A DNA stretch of 38,780 nt. Source: Eubacteriales bacterium. GTDB lineage: Bacteria > Bacillota > Clostridia > Lachnospirales > Lachnospiraceae. The notes under the pieces were generated by a model, which searched no databases, had not been told where the DNA came from, and worked only from the letters and a program-made list of their open reading frames with translations. Positions 8,433 to 15,409 of this stretch are shown piece after piece. The number at the start of each line of letters is the position of its first letter. Within the stretch, counting starts at the first letter, position 1. The position numbers and the translations under genes were made by a program. The stretch covers positions 1 through 38,780 of the forward strand of contig JAUNPJ010000021.1 of NCBI GenBank assembly GCA_030536755.1. Direction: 5' to 3'.

Positions 8433-8684
8433 TTATCTCTGTTCCTTATTCCGTTTAATCTGATAAACTAAATAATCCAGACAGTCAATCTGTTTTTCTC
8501 TCTCATGTACCATGCCAAGAAGACAGCTTCTGTGGTGTTCCAACAATTTAAGCAGTTCTCCCATGTCATCCTCGTCCAGATGTGTTAAAACGCATTCCAT
8601 CATTTCCTGTGTACAACCGGCATCCTTTAAATTCTGAATGACAGCTTCCCTCGAACCGTAATGTACCGTTTCCTCCAGCTTCAT
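8433..8684 (-). CDS. Small helical protein of unknown function
   Basis: An 83-residue protein that opens the operon. It is predicted to be mostly alpha-helical: TQEMMECVLTHLDEDDMGEL, then LEHHRSCLLGMVHEREKQ and IDCLDYLVYQIKRNK. I recognise it only as a recurrent small protein encoded near oxidoreductase and LysR genes in Clostridia, without known function. It has two conserved-looking cysteines, and no HTH or membrane segment is seen. ATG 8684 is preferred because AGAGG lies 9 bases upstream; a TTG nine bases earlier is an alternative. It is the first gene after the LysR-divergent promoter. Confidence 0.65.
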   Translation of the reverse strand: MKLEETVHYGSREAVIQNLKDAGCTQEMMECVLTHLDEDDMGELLKLLEHHRSCLLGMVHEREKQIDCLDYLVYQIKRNKEQR

Positions 8685-8725
8685 CCCTTCCAACCTCTCT
8701 TTTTCATTTTCCTGTCTTTAATCTC

Positions 8726-8754
8726 ATTATAAATTCCAATCTTTTAATTAACAA
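8726..8754 (-). promoter_or_regulatory. Promoter of the redox operon
   Basis: On the minus strand TTGTTA (8749-8754), a 17-base spacer and a perfect TATAAT (8726-8731) lie about 40 bases ahead of the first operon gene. It is divergent from the lysR promoter. Confidence 0.75.
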
Positions 8755-8760
8755 ATACTT

Positions 8761-8807
8761 ATATCAAATACATATCTATAGTTGAAACCTAGTCATATTT
8801 TTGATAT
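8761..8807. promoter_or_regulatory. Candidate LysR binding site (spaced inverted repeat)
   Basis: ATATCAAA (8761-8768) and TTTGATAT (8800-8807) form an inverted repeat across the space between the two divergent promoters. The right arm overlaps the lysR -10 box. This placement fits LysR-type autorepression with activation of the divergent operon. Binding by this regulator is inferred. Confidence 0.5.
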
Positions 8808-8810
8808 GAT
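8782..8810 (+). promoter_or_regulatory. Promoter of the lysR gene
   Basis: TTGAAA (8782-8787), a 17-base spacer and TATGAT (8805-8810) lie 25 bases ahead of the lysR ATG. Confidence 0.7.
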
Positions 8811-8835
8811 TAAAAAAAACGAAAGGAACTTGCCA

Positions 8836-9732
8836 ATGGAACTGCGGGTACTGAACTATTTTTTAACAGTTGCCAGAGAACAAAGCATTATCCGGGCTGC
8901 TGAATCTCTGCATCTCTCACAGCCAACCCTTTCCACACAAATTCGAAACATGGAAGAGGAACTTGGCAAACAGCTTTTAATTCGGGGAACAAAAGGTTCA
9001 AGAAAAATCATACTGACTGAAGAAGGTATGATACTCAAAAAGCGGGCAGAAGAAATTTTAAACCTGGTAGAAAAAACAGAAAAAGAAATCACCCTTTCAG
9101 ACAGCATCGTTATGGGTGATGTTTACATCGGAACCGGAGAAACCGATGCTTTCAGATTGCTTGCAAAAGCTGCAAAAGAATTGCAAAACATATATCCGGG
9201 AATTCACTATCACATTTCCAGCGGAAATGCAGAATTTGTCATGGAACAATTAGATAAAGGTCTGATTGACTTCGGCATTATATTCGGGAATGTATCCTCT
9301 GAAAAATACAACTCTCTGAAAATGCCTGCAAAAGATATTTGGGGTGTATTGATGCGTTGCGACTCTGAACTTGCAGAAAAGGATTCTATAACTCCGGAAG
9401 ATTTATGGGATAAACCTTTGATTATTTCACATCAGAAAAACCAGGACACAGAACTTAGTGCATGGCTAAAACAGGATTTGTCAAAACTGAATATCGTTGC
9501 TACCTATAACCTGCTTTTCAATGCTTCCTTACTGGTAGATGAAGGATTGGGGTATGCCATCGGTCTTGATAAAATCATAAATATTACCGAAAACAGTAAT
9601 CTTTGTTTCCGCCCCCTCACACCAAAAGTGGAAGCAGAAATGAGTATTATATGGAAAAAATATCAGATATTCTCCAAAGCTGCGGAGAAATTTATGCTGA
9701 AGCTGAAAGAACTGCAGGAATATCTCATCTAA
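8836..9732 (+). CDS. LysR-family transcriptional regulator
   Basis: A 298-residue LTTR. The winged HTH is at about 1-60 (LRVLNYFLTVAREQSIIRAA, then SLHLSQPTLSTQIRNMEEEL), followed by a linker helix and a periplasmic-binding-protein-like effector domain (about 90-295). ATG 8836 has GAAAGGA upstream; a TTG at 8782 overlaps the -35 box and is rejected. It is the only plus-strand gene in this part and is divergent from the redox operon, the classical arrangement for a LysR regulator and its target. The effector is unknown, perhaps an electrophile or carbonyl compound handled by the operon. A strong terminator follows immediately. Confidence 0.92.
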   Translation: MELRVLNYFLTVAREQSIIRAAESLHLSQPTLSTQIRNMEEELGKQLLIRGTKGSRKIILTEEGMILKKRAEEILNLVEKTEKEITLSDSIVMGDVYIGTGETDAFRLLAKAAKELQNIYPGIHYHISSGNAEFVMEQLDKGLIDFGIIFGNVSSEKYNSLKMPAKDIWGVLMRCDSELAEKDSITPEDLWDKPLIISHQKNQDTELSAWLKQDLSKLNIVATYNLLFNASLLVDEGLGYAIGLDKIINITENSNLCFRPLTPKVEAEMSIIWKKYQIFSKAAEKFMLKLKELQEYLI

Positions 9733-9779
9733 AAACGGCGAGGTACAATTCACTCCGAATTGTCCTCACCGTTTTCTAT
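9733..9779 (+). terminator. Terminator of lysR
   Basis: AAACGGCGAGG-TACAATTC pairs with GAATTGT-CCTCACCGTTT across ACTCC, followed by TTCTATTTT. The A-rich left arm also gives T residues on the minus strand, so it may stop the converging recombinase transcript too. Confidence 0.85.
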
Positions 9780-9920
9780 TTTATTATTCGACAAACTTCT
9801 AACCTTTTGCCAAAACGTTCATTTTTCTTACCCCACCTGGGTAACACCAAACAAATTTCAGTCCATCCAAACTGAAAAACACAATCTCATATCTGCCCGA
9901 AATCGCCGAAACCCTTTGAT
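9780..9920. other. Intergenic region, likely element end
   Basis: This non-coding stretch lies between the lysR terminator and the recombinase stop codon. It has short inverted repeats, TTACCC-cacct-GGGTAA near 9829-9845 and TTTCAGT...ACTGAAA near 9856-9877. Large serine recombinase genes usually lie at the end of their element, so an attachment half-site is expected here. The exact core dinucleotide cannot be seen without the empty site. Confidence 0.35.
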
Positions 9921-11603
9921 TTAGCGGTCTTTCTTGGACAGAAGACAAACGGTTTCAACATGTTCATCATTGTCCAAACTTATATTCATGTTTTCCTCAA
10001 TAATCGGAAGTTTGAATTTCATAGATTTCAGCCACTGTCCACTTGGCTGGCGTTCTTCATAAATCTGAATTTCCGAAATAATTGCTTCCATTACCTGACG
10101 CCGCTCCACATCATTCATTACTGAGTACAATTTATCAAAGTAAATCAGAACCTTATAAATATTATCGCCAGTCAGTTTCTCAGCTTCAATCGACTGCCTC
10201 TTTGCTCTCGATTCAATTAACTGAGATTCCTCATCCTCTATCTTATCATACATCCGATAAAGCCGATCATCAAGGTCTGCTTTCCGTTTCAAATAATGCC
10301 GGTCATCTGGATCAAGCGAATCTATCTCATCCATAAGTTTAGACTTTATAGAATAATACTGGCGCAACTGCTTCTCATGGTTTTCAATTTCCTGATCTAA
10401 TGCAGAGGTGTCCACCTTCATATTGATTTTTTCCTGCATCATAGAAGCAAATTTCGGCTTGCTGACCAGTTCTGTAATAACCTCTGCCACAGCATCATCC
10501 AACAGTTCCTCACGAATCTGCTTTCTGTAATCGCATTTATGTCCTCTTGTCATGGTGCGATGTTTACAACCATAGTAATAAAAATCTTTATACTTTGTAC
10601 CATCCTTTTTATGCTTGATACATTTGTTTCCATACATACCAACACCGCAAACAGGACACTTCACAAGACCAGAAAGCAAATGAGTTCGGGTATCTTTTCC
10701 TTTATTTACATGTTCATATTTTTTTGCCTGTGCAAGTAATTTGACCTGAGCTGCCTGCCAAACTTCTTCAGAAACAAGTGGTTCATGCAATCCATCCACC
10801 AACAAGTAATTTTCTTGCTCTACAAGATGATACTCGTTTCTGGTTCCATGGACTTTTTCTGTTTTTCTTCGACCATAAGCAATTTTCCCGGCATATACAG
10901 GATTCTTCAGAATCAAACGGATTAAATGTGCATCAAACAAAGGGTTCTTGCCATTTTGCCGTTGAATTTTTCGTATTCCGTGATTTTCCAAATATTTTGC
11001 GATTCCATTTGAACCAATATCCGTATTAACATACTGCTCAAAAATCACTCGGATAGCAACTGCCTCTTCCTCGTTGATCTCCAATTTTCCGTCAACCAAA
11101 CGATAACCATAAGGTGCAAATCCGCCATTCCATTTACCTTCTCGTGCCTTTTGGATTCGTCCTTCCATTGTTTGGACACGGATATTTTCACGTTCAATCT
11201 CAGCCACAGCCGAGAGAACAGAAATCATAAGTTTACCGGCATCTTTGGAAGAATCAATTCCATCTTCAACACATATAAGATTGACACCAAAATCCTGCAT
11301 GACTTGTAAAGTTGATAATACGTCTGCCGCATTTCTACCAAAACGAGATAACTTGAAAACAAGAACAAAAGAAACATTATCTTTCCCTGATTTAATATCA
11401 TCCATCATTTGACTGAATTGTATCCGTCCCTCAATGGATTTACCTGACTTTCCAGCATCTTCATATTCCTTGACAATTTCATAGTCATTGTAATCAGCAA
11501 ATGCTTTCATTCTGGATTTTTGAGCGTCCAGAGAGTAGCCATCAATCTGCATCGCCGTTGACACTCGTGTATAGGTATATACTTTTATCTTTTCTCTACT
11601 CAT
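9921..11603 (-). CDS. Large serine recombinase (integrase/excisionase of the element)
   Basis: A 560-residue TndX/TnpX-type recombinase that catalyses integration and excision through a phosphoserine intermediate. The resolvase domain is at about 6-150 with catalytic S15 in YTRVSTAMQ and the conserved VFKLSRFGRNAADVL segment. The recombinase domain is at about 160-280 (APYGYR, NPVYAGKIAYGRR). A zinc ribbon (KCPVCGVGMYG, two further Cys) is near 315-360, and a coiled coil at about 410-470. ATG 11603 is preferred with GAGG 6 bases upstream; a GTG at 11615 is an alternative. All regions are intact, so it should be active. It marks one end of the ICE. Confidence 0.93.
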   Translation of the reverse strand: MSREKIKVYTYTRVSTAMQIDGYSLDAQKSRMKAFADYNDYEIVKEYEDAGKSGKSIEGRIQFSQMMDDIKSGKDNVSFVLVFKLSRFGRNAADVLSTLQVMQDFGVNLICVEDGIDSSKDAGKLMISVLSAVAEIERENIRVQTMEGRIQKAREGKWNGGFAPYGYRLVDGKLEINEEEAVAIRVIFEQYVNTDIGSNGIAKYLENHGIRKIQRQNGKNPLFDAHLIRLILKNPVYAGKIAYGRRKTEKVHGTRNEYHLVEQENYLLVDGLHEPLVSEEVWQAAQVKLLAQAKKYEHVNKGKDTRTHLLSGLVKCPVCGVGMYGNKCIKHKKDGTKYKDFYYYGCKHRTMTRGHKCDYRKQIREELLDDAVAEVITELVSKPKFASMMQEKINMKVDTSALDQEIENHEKQLRQYYSIKSKLMDEIDSLDPDDRHYLKRKADLDDRLYRMYDKIEDEESQLIESRAKRQSIEAEKLTGDNIYKVLIYFDKLYSVMNDVERRQVMEAIISEIQIYEERQPSGQWLKSMKFKLPIIEENMNISLDNDEHVETVCLLSKKDR

Positions 11604-11738
11604 ACTTAACCTCACTCATAGTGCCAAGATGATGCACTACTTAATTGCTATTTGTTTTCTCCAACAAATCAAAAAACTCATAAATATCAATTTGTCTATC
11701 GTTTATGGTTTGGACTTTGTAATCACGTAGCAATTATA

Positions 11739-11915
11739 TCATGCAGCTTCTTTATTTTCAATGCTTTCGCCATCACTTTTCCGCATTAAAGTGCAAAATT
11801 TTTCTGTTTTTTTTATTCGTGGCGATTCTGGTAAATGTTCAATATCAAGGTCATCTGCGTATTTTGCAATCAAGTTAGCAAGCAAGTCTGCTAATCCACT
11901 CCATTCATCTCCCAT
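11739..11915 (-). CDS. Small protein upstream of the recombinase
   Basis: A 58-residue protein with an excellent ribosome binding site (GGAGG, 6-base spacer, ATG). The N-terminal half is amphipathic helical (GLADLLANLIAKYADDLDIE) and the C-terminal half basic (SPRIKKTEKF). No known domain is recognised. Its position just upstream of the serine recombinase, on the same strand, suggests a role as a recombination directionality factor or other helper. That is inferred only from location. Confidence 0.65.
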   Translation of the reverse strand: MGDEWSGLADLLANLIAKYADDLDIEHLPESPRIKKTEKFCTLMRKSDGESIENKEAA

Positions 11916-12465
11916 ACGCTACCTCCATGAATAGAGAAAATAATCATTCTCATTTCTAAATATCACTACACCTCTCTATATTAAAGGAGTGCCGTGCCGG
12001 AATATCTCAGCACAGCACCCTTTCTCTTATTTTTTGTATCGTATTATCAGACAGCAGGACTGCCTGTTTGCTCTATCCCCGATACGGGAGTATTCAAGCC
12101 GGTTCCGGGTTTCCAGTAAAACTGCGGAACCGCCGCAACCGCCGATAGGTGGGTAACACCATATTCGCAGTAGTTTTCGGTGAGTAAGCACGGTCTTTTA
12201 TACTGCGGGTCATGGCGCTTTGCAGCCCACCACAGGCCGGCTATCAGCCACCAAATACCGCTCAGCCCCTTTGATGTTATCTTGTTGACGGACGCTCTGA
12301 CCGTCCGCAGGGGGTCTTGGCGTTTGTGCTATGTGACGCTCACCGCAGCATATAAAAACTTGAATACTGATATGAACGGATCTCCCGTTTTTTGTCAAGG
12401 TACTATAAGCGAGAGGGAACCTTTCCCTTTCACTTTATAGGACAGAAAACGGGCAAAAGTTGTTA
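11916..12465. other. GC-rich non-coding region with hairpins
   Basis: About 550 bases without a convincing gene; the frames in both directions lack ribosome binding sites and family similarity. Structure is plentiful: an AGTGCCGTGC/GCACAGCAC hairpin near 11986-12018, CGGTTCCG/CGGAACCG at 12100-12132, and CGGACG/CGTCCG near 12290-12310. It may be a structured leader, a non-coding RNA or a cis-acting DNA site of the ICE. Confidence 0.5.
12100..12132. repeat. Perfect 8-bp inverted repeat with 17-base loop
   Basis: CGGTTCCG (12100-12107) and CGGAACCG (12125-12132) are perfect complements inside the non-coding region between the recombinase helper and the sigma-like gene. Confidence 0.6.
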
Positions 12466-12861
12466 TTATGCCGCCAGCTTTTCCTTAATTTTTTTCAGTG
12501 CCGTCTTTGCAGAACGCATTACCGTGGACTTGTTGCTTCCCTCCATTCTGGCAATCTCCAAGTAAGTATATCCATGAGCGAAATGGAGAAGAAAACGACG
12601 CCGCTGTTTGGGTGTGAACGAAAGCAATGCCTCCTGGATTTCCCGCAGGGTTCGCATACGCTCATAGGTCTGCTCCAACGGTTCCGTTGACAGTTCAAAG
12701 ATCAAGCAGGTTTCCCAGGAACGGGCGTCACGATGACGGTATTCTTCTTTGCGCTGGCGTTCCATCTCACGCTCATAGTCGGCAAAGACCTGATAGATTT
12801 CTCTGGATACCTCAACCGTGATGGGCTTGCCGCTGCCATCAAAAATCGTAACGTAACACAT
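12466..12861 (-). CDS. Sigma-70 region 4-like regulator (ICE regulator 1)
   Basis: A 131-residue protein common in Tn1549-like ICEs. The N-terminus is a small beta-rich segment (MCYVTIFDGSGKPITVEVS), followed by an Arg/Glu-rich helix. A sigma region 4-type HTH is at about 78-128 (LLSFTPKQRRRFLLHF, then GYTYLEIARMEGSNKSTVMR). There is no region 2, so it may act as a region 4-only activator rather than a full sigma factor. AGGAGG overlaps the stop region of the upstream small cysteine-rich gene, so translation is probably coupled. It probably controls ICE excision or transfer genes. Confidence 0.85.
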   Translation of the reverse strand: MCYVTIFDGSGKPITVEVSREIYQVFADYEREMERQRKEEYRHRDARSWETCLIFELSTEPLEQTYERMRTLREIQEALLSFTPKQRRRFLLHFAHGYTYLEIARMEGSNKSTVMRSAKTALKKIKEKLAA

Positions 12862-12870
12862 GGCCCCCTC

Positions 12871-13044
12871 CTATGCAGCGTCATCCAGGCAGAGAAGAGT
12901 GCCATGGGGGAAATGCTCGTCATCAGGAGCAGGAACAGCTCCCGTGCAGCACATACCGCAGGGACAGGGTGCAGGCCCGTCCTCCATAACGATCAGAACC
13001 GCTTCGCCGGGGCGCAGTTTGATTACTCGTACCAATTTTTCCAT
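12871..13044 (-). CDS. Small cysteine-rich protein
   Basis: A 57-residue protein with GGAGG 9 bases ahead of its ATG. A basic N-terminal part (MEKLVRVIKLRPGEAVLIVM) is followed by a cysteine cluster CPCGMCC (residues 27-33) and a single later Cys, suggesting metal binding. Its TAG is directly followed by the ribosome binding site of the sigma-like gene. It is a recurrent companion of that gene in ICEs of this type, as far as I recognise it. The function is unknown. Confidence 0.65.
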   Translation of the reverse strand: MEKLVRVIKLRPGEAVLIVMEDGPAPCPCGMCCTGAVPAPDDEHFPHGTLLCLDDAA

Positions 13045-13157
13045 TTTCAAATACCTCCGAAATTTTATTGAGGGCTTGTCCCTCTACCTATCGGAGATTA
13101 GAAGGGGCAAAAGATGGCGGGGTAGCGAAAATTTTTGAAAAATTTTTGAATAGACAG

Positions 13158-13199
13158 GAGTAACGGCAGTATCCGCTAAATTGGATACTGCCGTTACTC
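13158..13199. repeat. Perfect 17-bp inverted repeat after the sigma gene
   Basis: A 17-base arm beginning GAGTAACGG (13158-13174) is perfectly complementary to 13183-13199 across an 8-base loop. It begins at the base after the stop codon of the 13200-13580 gene. No T tract follows on either strand, so it is not a standard intrinsic terminator. It could protect the mRNA or be a protein-binding or processing site. Confidence 0.85.
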
Positions 13200-13580
13200 T
13201 TATCTACTCAGAAAATATATACGGATTTGCTTGAACGCTCTCTGAAGCAAGTGTGCCACCGAGGACGGGGCACATCCGAGGATAACCGCAATCTCGTTGT
13301 ATTGATACCCCTGCCAGAAATGAAGTTCAATCACTCGCCGCTGCCGGTCGGTCAGGCGGGCCAGAGCAGCCGCTAAATGCTCGTTCTGAACAGACTCCAG
13401 AAAATCCTGTTCCATAGAACGAAAGACAACATCTTCTTGTATGTAGACGGTTCGCTCCTGAAAGACCAGCTCCTCGCTCATGCTCTCCAGCGAATAACAA
13501 TGATACCGGAACTTCCGGTCTGAATTACTTATCAAACGATCTTCCTGTTCTAAGACCGCTACCCAATATTCTTCGGTCAT
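13200..13580 (-). CDS. Sigma-70 family regulator (ICE regulator 2)
   Basis: A 126-residue protein. A region 4 HTH is visible at about 72-122 (LTDRQRRVIELHFWQGYQYN, then EIAVILGCAPSSVAHLLQRA). The N-terminal 70 residues are short and not a clear region 2. It resembles the small sigma-like proteins conserved in Tn916/Tn1549-type elements, which influence excision. Its start is preceded by AAAGGAG. The upstream leader contains an intrinsic terminator (13672-13712), so readthrough control is possible. Confidence 0.85.
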   Translation of the reverse strand: MTEEYWVAVLEQEDRLISNSDRKFRYHCYSLESMSEELVFQERTVYIQEDVVFRSMEQDFLESVQNEHLAAALARLTDRQRRVIELHFWQGYQYNEIAVILGCAPSSVAHLLQRAFKQIRIYFLSR

Positions 13581-13671
13581 AGCCGTTTACTCCTTTCATC
13601 AGTTCGTGGGGTGCGGACTGATGTAGGTGGGCTACGACATCGACAATTCTCATTGTCATTCATCAAATATC

Positions 13672-13712
13672 GAAAAACAAAAACGCCAGGAAGCTTCTTG
13701 GGCTTCCTGGCG
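13672..13712 (-). terminator. Intrinsic terminator in the sigma gene leader
   Basis: On the minus strand CGCCAGGAAG-cccaagaag-CTTCCTGGCG is followed by TTTTTGTTTTT, a very strong terminator. No protein gene is visible upstream of it on that strand. It lies about 90 bases before the sigma-like gene and is therefore a candidate attenuator. Confidence 0.85.
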
Positions 13713-13859
13713 CAATGCGACCGAATATGGTGGTAGGAATGATGATATGTATTGTATAAGAATGATGGTGCGTTTAGTGTAGCAGATAATTCCCACGGCA
13801 AAGTCACACTTTTTTTAACGCATTACCTATCCTTCTTCGTTTGAACATAATAATACCAT

Positions 13860-13887
13860 CCGTGATTTTTACAGACAAATCACGGAT
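13860..13887. repeat. Perfect 10-bp inverted repeat
   Basis: TCCGTGATTT and AAATCACGGA flank 8 bases. It may be a hairpin in the leader RNA or a dimeric operator. Confidence 0.7.
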
Positions 13888-13975
13888 AGCGCACAATTAG
13901 GCCCTGCCGTGAGAAGCTGTTTTTTTTATTGCTTCCCGTCAGGGCTTTGTACATATTAAATCCAAAAAAACGGCA

Positions 13976-14036
13976 CGATAGTACCGAATAGAACACAACT
14001 TCAAGGGAATACCAAAATGGCAATCGGTACGATAGA
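13976..14036. promoter_or_regulatory. Candidate operator of the XRE regulator
   Basis: ACGATAG-TACCGA (about 13976) and TCGGTACGATAG (about 14024) combine an inverted repeat (GTACCGA/TCGGTAC) and a direct repeat (ACGATAG). They lie just upstream of the XRE gene. Binding by that protein is inferred. Confidence 0.45.
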
Positions 14037-14057
14037 ATATATATGAGGTGAGCAATC

Positions 14058-14423
14058 ATGCCGGAAGACAGTTTGAAATTTCTGGGCAGACACATCCGAG
14101 CCGAAAGGGTTCGATGTAACTTGACCCAACAGGAACTGGCGGATCAATCTGGCTTGTCGGTCAAAACAGTTCAGGACATCGAAAAGGGGAGGAAAAATCC
14201 GTCCTATGAAACACTTTCCCGTTTAATTGAACGACTGGGAGTTTCTCCGAATGTCCTGTTTCAATCTTCAAACTCTATTGAGGATGAAGAACTCCAGCGC
14301 TTCTTGGGAAAGTTCCAATCATGTAGCCATAATAATCAACAGCTTTTGCTTAATACATTGGACTTTCTGACAGAACAACTCCTTGACCTTCAACAAAAAT
14401 CTGAATCACACAGTTCTGAGTAA
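14058..14423 (+). CDS. XRE-family (Cro/CI-type) transcriptional regulator
   Basis: A 121-residue protein with an N-terminal HTH_3 domain (about 7-62: IRAERVRCNLTQQELADQSG, then LSVKTVQDIEKGRKNPS) and a helical tail. GAGGTG is well placed. It is the only plus-strand gene of the ICE here and is divergent from the sigma-like gene. This is the usual position of an ICE repressor or switch that governs excision and transfer. It is followed by its own strong terminator, which also marks the border with the cargo island. Confidence 0.9.
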   Translation: MPEDSLKFLGRHIRAERVRCNLTQQELADQSGLSVKTVQDIEKGRKNPSYETLSRLIERLGVSPNVLFQSSNSIEDEELQRFLGKFQSCSHNNQQLLLNTLDFLTEQLLDLQQKSESHSSE

Positions 14424-14468
14424 ACCAGCAAAGCAAGAAGCAACTTGTCTTTGCTGGTTTTCTCTTTT
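14422..14468 (+). terminator. Terminator of the XRE gene
   Basis: AAACCAGCAAAG pairs perfectly with CTTTGCTGGTTT across 15 bases and is followed by TCTCTTTTT. It overlaps the TAA stop. Confidence 0.85.
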
Positions 14469-14545
14469 TATCATCAGTCAAACAATACGTTTTTTCTTTG
14501 CGGTAGTATAATCTCCTCTAAGGGTCAGAATAGATGTGGTTTCGA

Positions 14546-15409
14546 CTACATATCTATCAGATTCATATAGTGCTTGTATAATGCAGAAAATCGGCCTGAA
14601 TATTTCTTCTTCCATGGTTTTTGTTTACCGCAAAAATGAAGAAAAACTGTATTTTGCATGACCCAATCCAAATCAAATTTTCCTTCACTTTTGAGAAGAT
14701 AAGCGGAATAATAGCGGGCATCATAATTCCAGATTTCATCTGCTATCTGCACAGTATAGGAACCATATAGACAATTAAATACATCTTGGTCTGGCAAGAT
14801 AAGTTGGTTTGCTTTGTCAATGACACAACGATAAATTTCTTCCGCCTTTGTAATTGTCCGTGCCCTTTTCAAATCAATCAACAAAACACCTGTATTAAAA
14901 TAATCGTGTTCGGTGCCTAACCTTGCCTTGTTTACTTCATCAATAAACTCATCAAGTACAAAACCATGAGAAGCTGCCGCAAAGGAATAATTTTCCAACT
15001 GCATTTCCCACAATGAACGTATAGAATTAATAACCAATATATCCGGGTCAAGATATAGCACTCGCTCCAATCCATTTGGAAGCATAAGCGGTGCCATCAT
15101 TCGGTAATACATCTCTTGTGGATATTGCTTAGAAACCGGAGCATTTTTGAACAGCTCTCTGTCAATCTCTATGGCTGTCAAGGTTATCTTCTGCTTACTG
15201 CAATACTCTGTCAGGGCAAACAAATCTTCCTGGGGGATTGCACTATGCAAAAGCCAAATATGAAATGTTTCCATAGGATTACTGATCGCCAGTGATTTAA
15301 TCATTACCCGAAATGGATTGATATAATTTTTATCAAAGGTAACCAGAATGTTAATTTTGTTATCTGTCATTTTTTCAGACGATAAATAGTTATTCGTTTT
15401 CATCGTCAT
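14546..15409 (-). CDS. Family 8 glycosyltransferase
   Basis: A 287-residue retaining GT8 enzyme. Visible signatures are NILVTFDKNY near 20, the DxD motif at D121-P-D123 (LYLDPDILV), FNTGVLLIDL (about 171-180) and the HFCGKQKPW element (258-266) that closes the nucleotide-sugar site. No signal peptide or transmembrane segment is seen, so it acts at the cytosolic face, probably on a lipid or cell-wall intermediate with UDP-glucose or UDP-galactose. It overlaps the preceding gene by 20 bases and is the last gene of the membrane/glycolipid operon. Start 15409 has AAGG at 8 bases; the internal ATG 15370 is less likely. Confidence 0.9.
   Translation of the reverse strand: MTMKTNNYLSSEKMTDNKINILVTFDKNYINPFRVMIKSLAISNPMETFHIWLLHSAIPQEDLFALTEYCSKQKITLTAIEIDRELFKNAPVSKQYPQEMYYRMMAPLMLPNGLERVLYLDPDILVINSIRSLWEMQLENYSFAAASHGFVLDEFIDEVNKARLGTEHDYFNTGVLLIDLKRARTITKAEEIYRCVIDKANQLILPDQDVFNCLYGSYTVQIADEIWNYDARYYSAYLLKSEGKFDLDWVMQNTVFLHFCGKQKPWKKKYSGRFSALYKHYMNLIDM

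Larger units (their letters stand above)
13581..14057. other. Divergent control region between the sigma gene and the XRE gene
   Basis: About 480 bases with no supported gene. It contains, from the right, operator-like repeats near 13976-14036, an imperfect hairpin GCCCTG...CAGGGC (about 13901-13945), the perfect inverted repeat at 13860-13887, and a minus-strand terminator at 13672-13712. The layout suits a long structured leader for the sigma gene. Confidence 0.5.

Noticed and set aside
12180-12440. Overlapping frames on both strands in the 11916-12465 gap
   Set aside because: No ribosome binding site, odd composition and no family likeness; the segment is better explained as structured non-coding DNA.
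13577-13807. A minus-strand frame across the leader terminator, including a 28-codon ATG frame overlapping the sigma start by ATGA
   Set aside because: It begins at a GTG without a site and reads through the terminator stem; the 28-codon part also lacks a ribosome binding site. A leader peptide is possible but not supported.
13880-14095. A 71-codon minus-strand frame overlapping the XRE start
   Set aside because: It crosses the XRE promoter and two inverted repeats and has no site or similarity.
14424-14545. Direct repeats that would mark the cargo island as a separate mobile element
   Set aside because: The left border (14468-14545) and right border (29690-29830) were compared by eye and no matching repeat was found, so the mode of cargo acquisition stays open.
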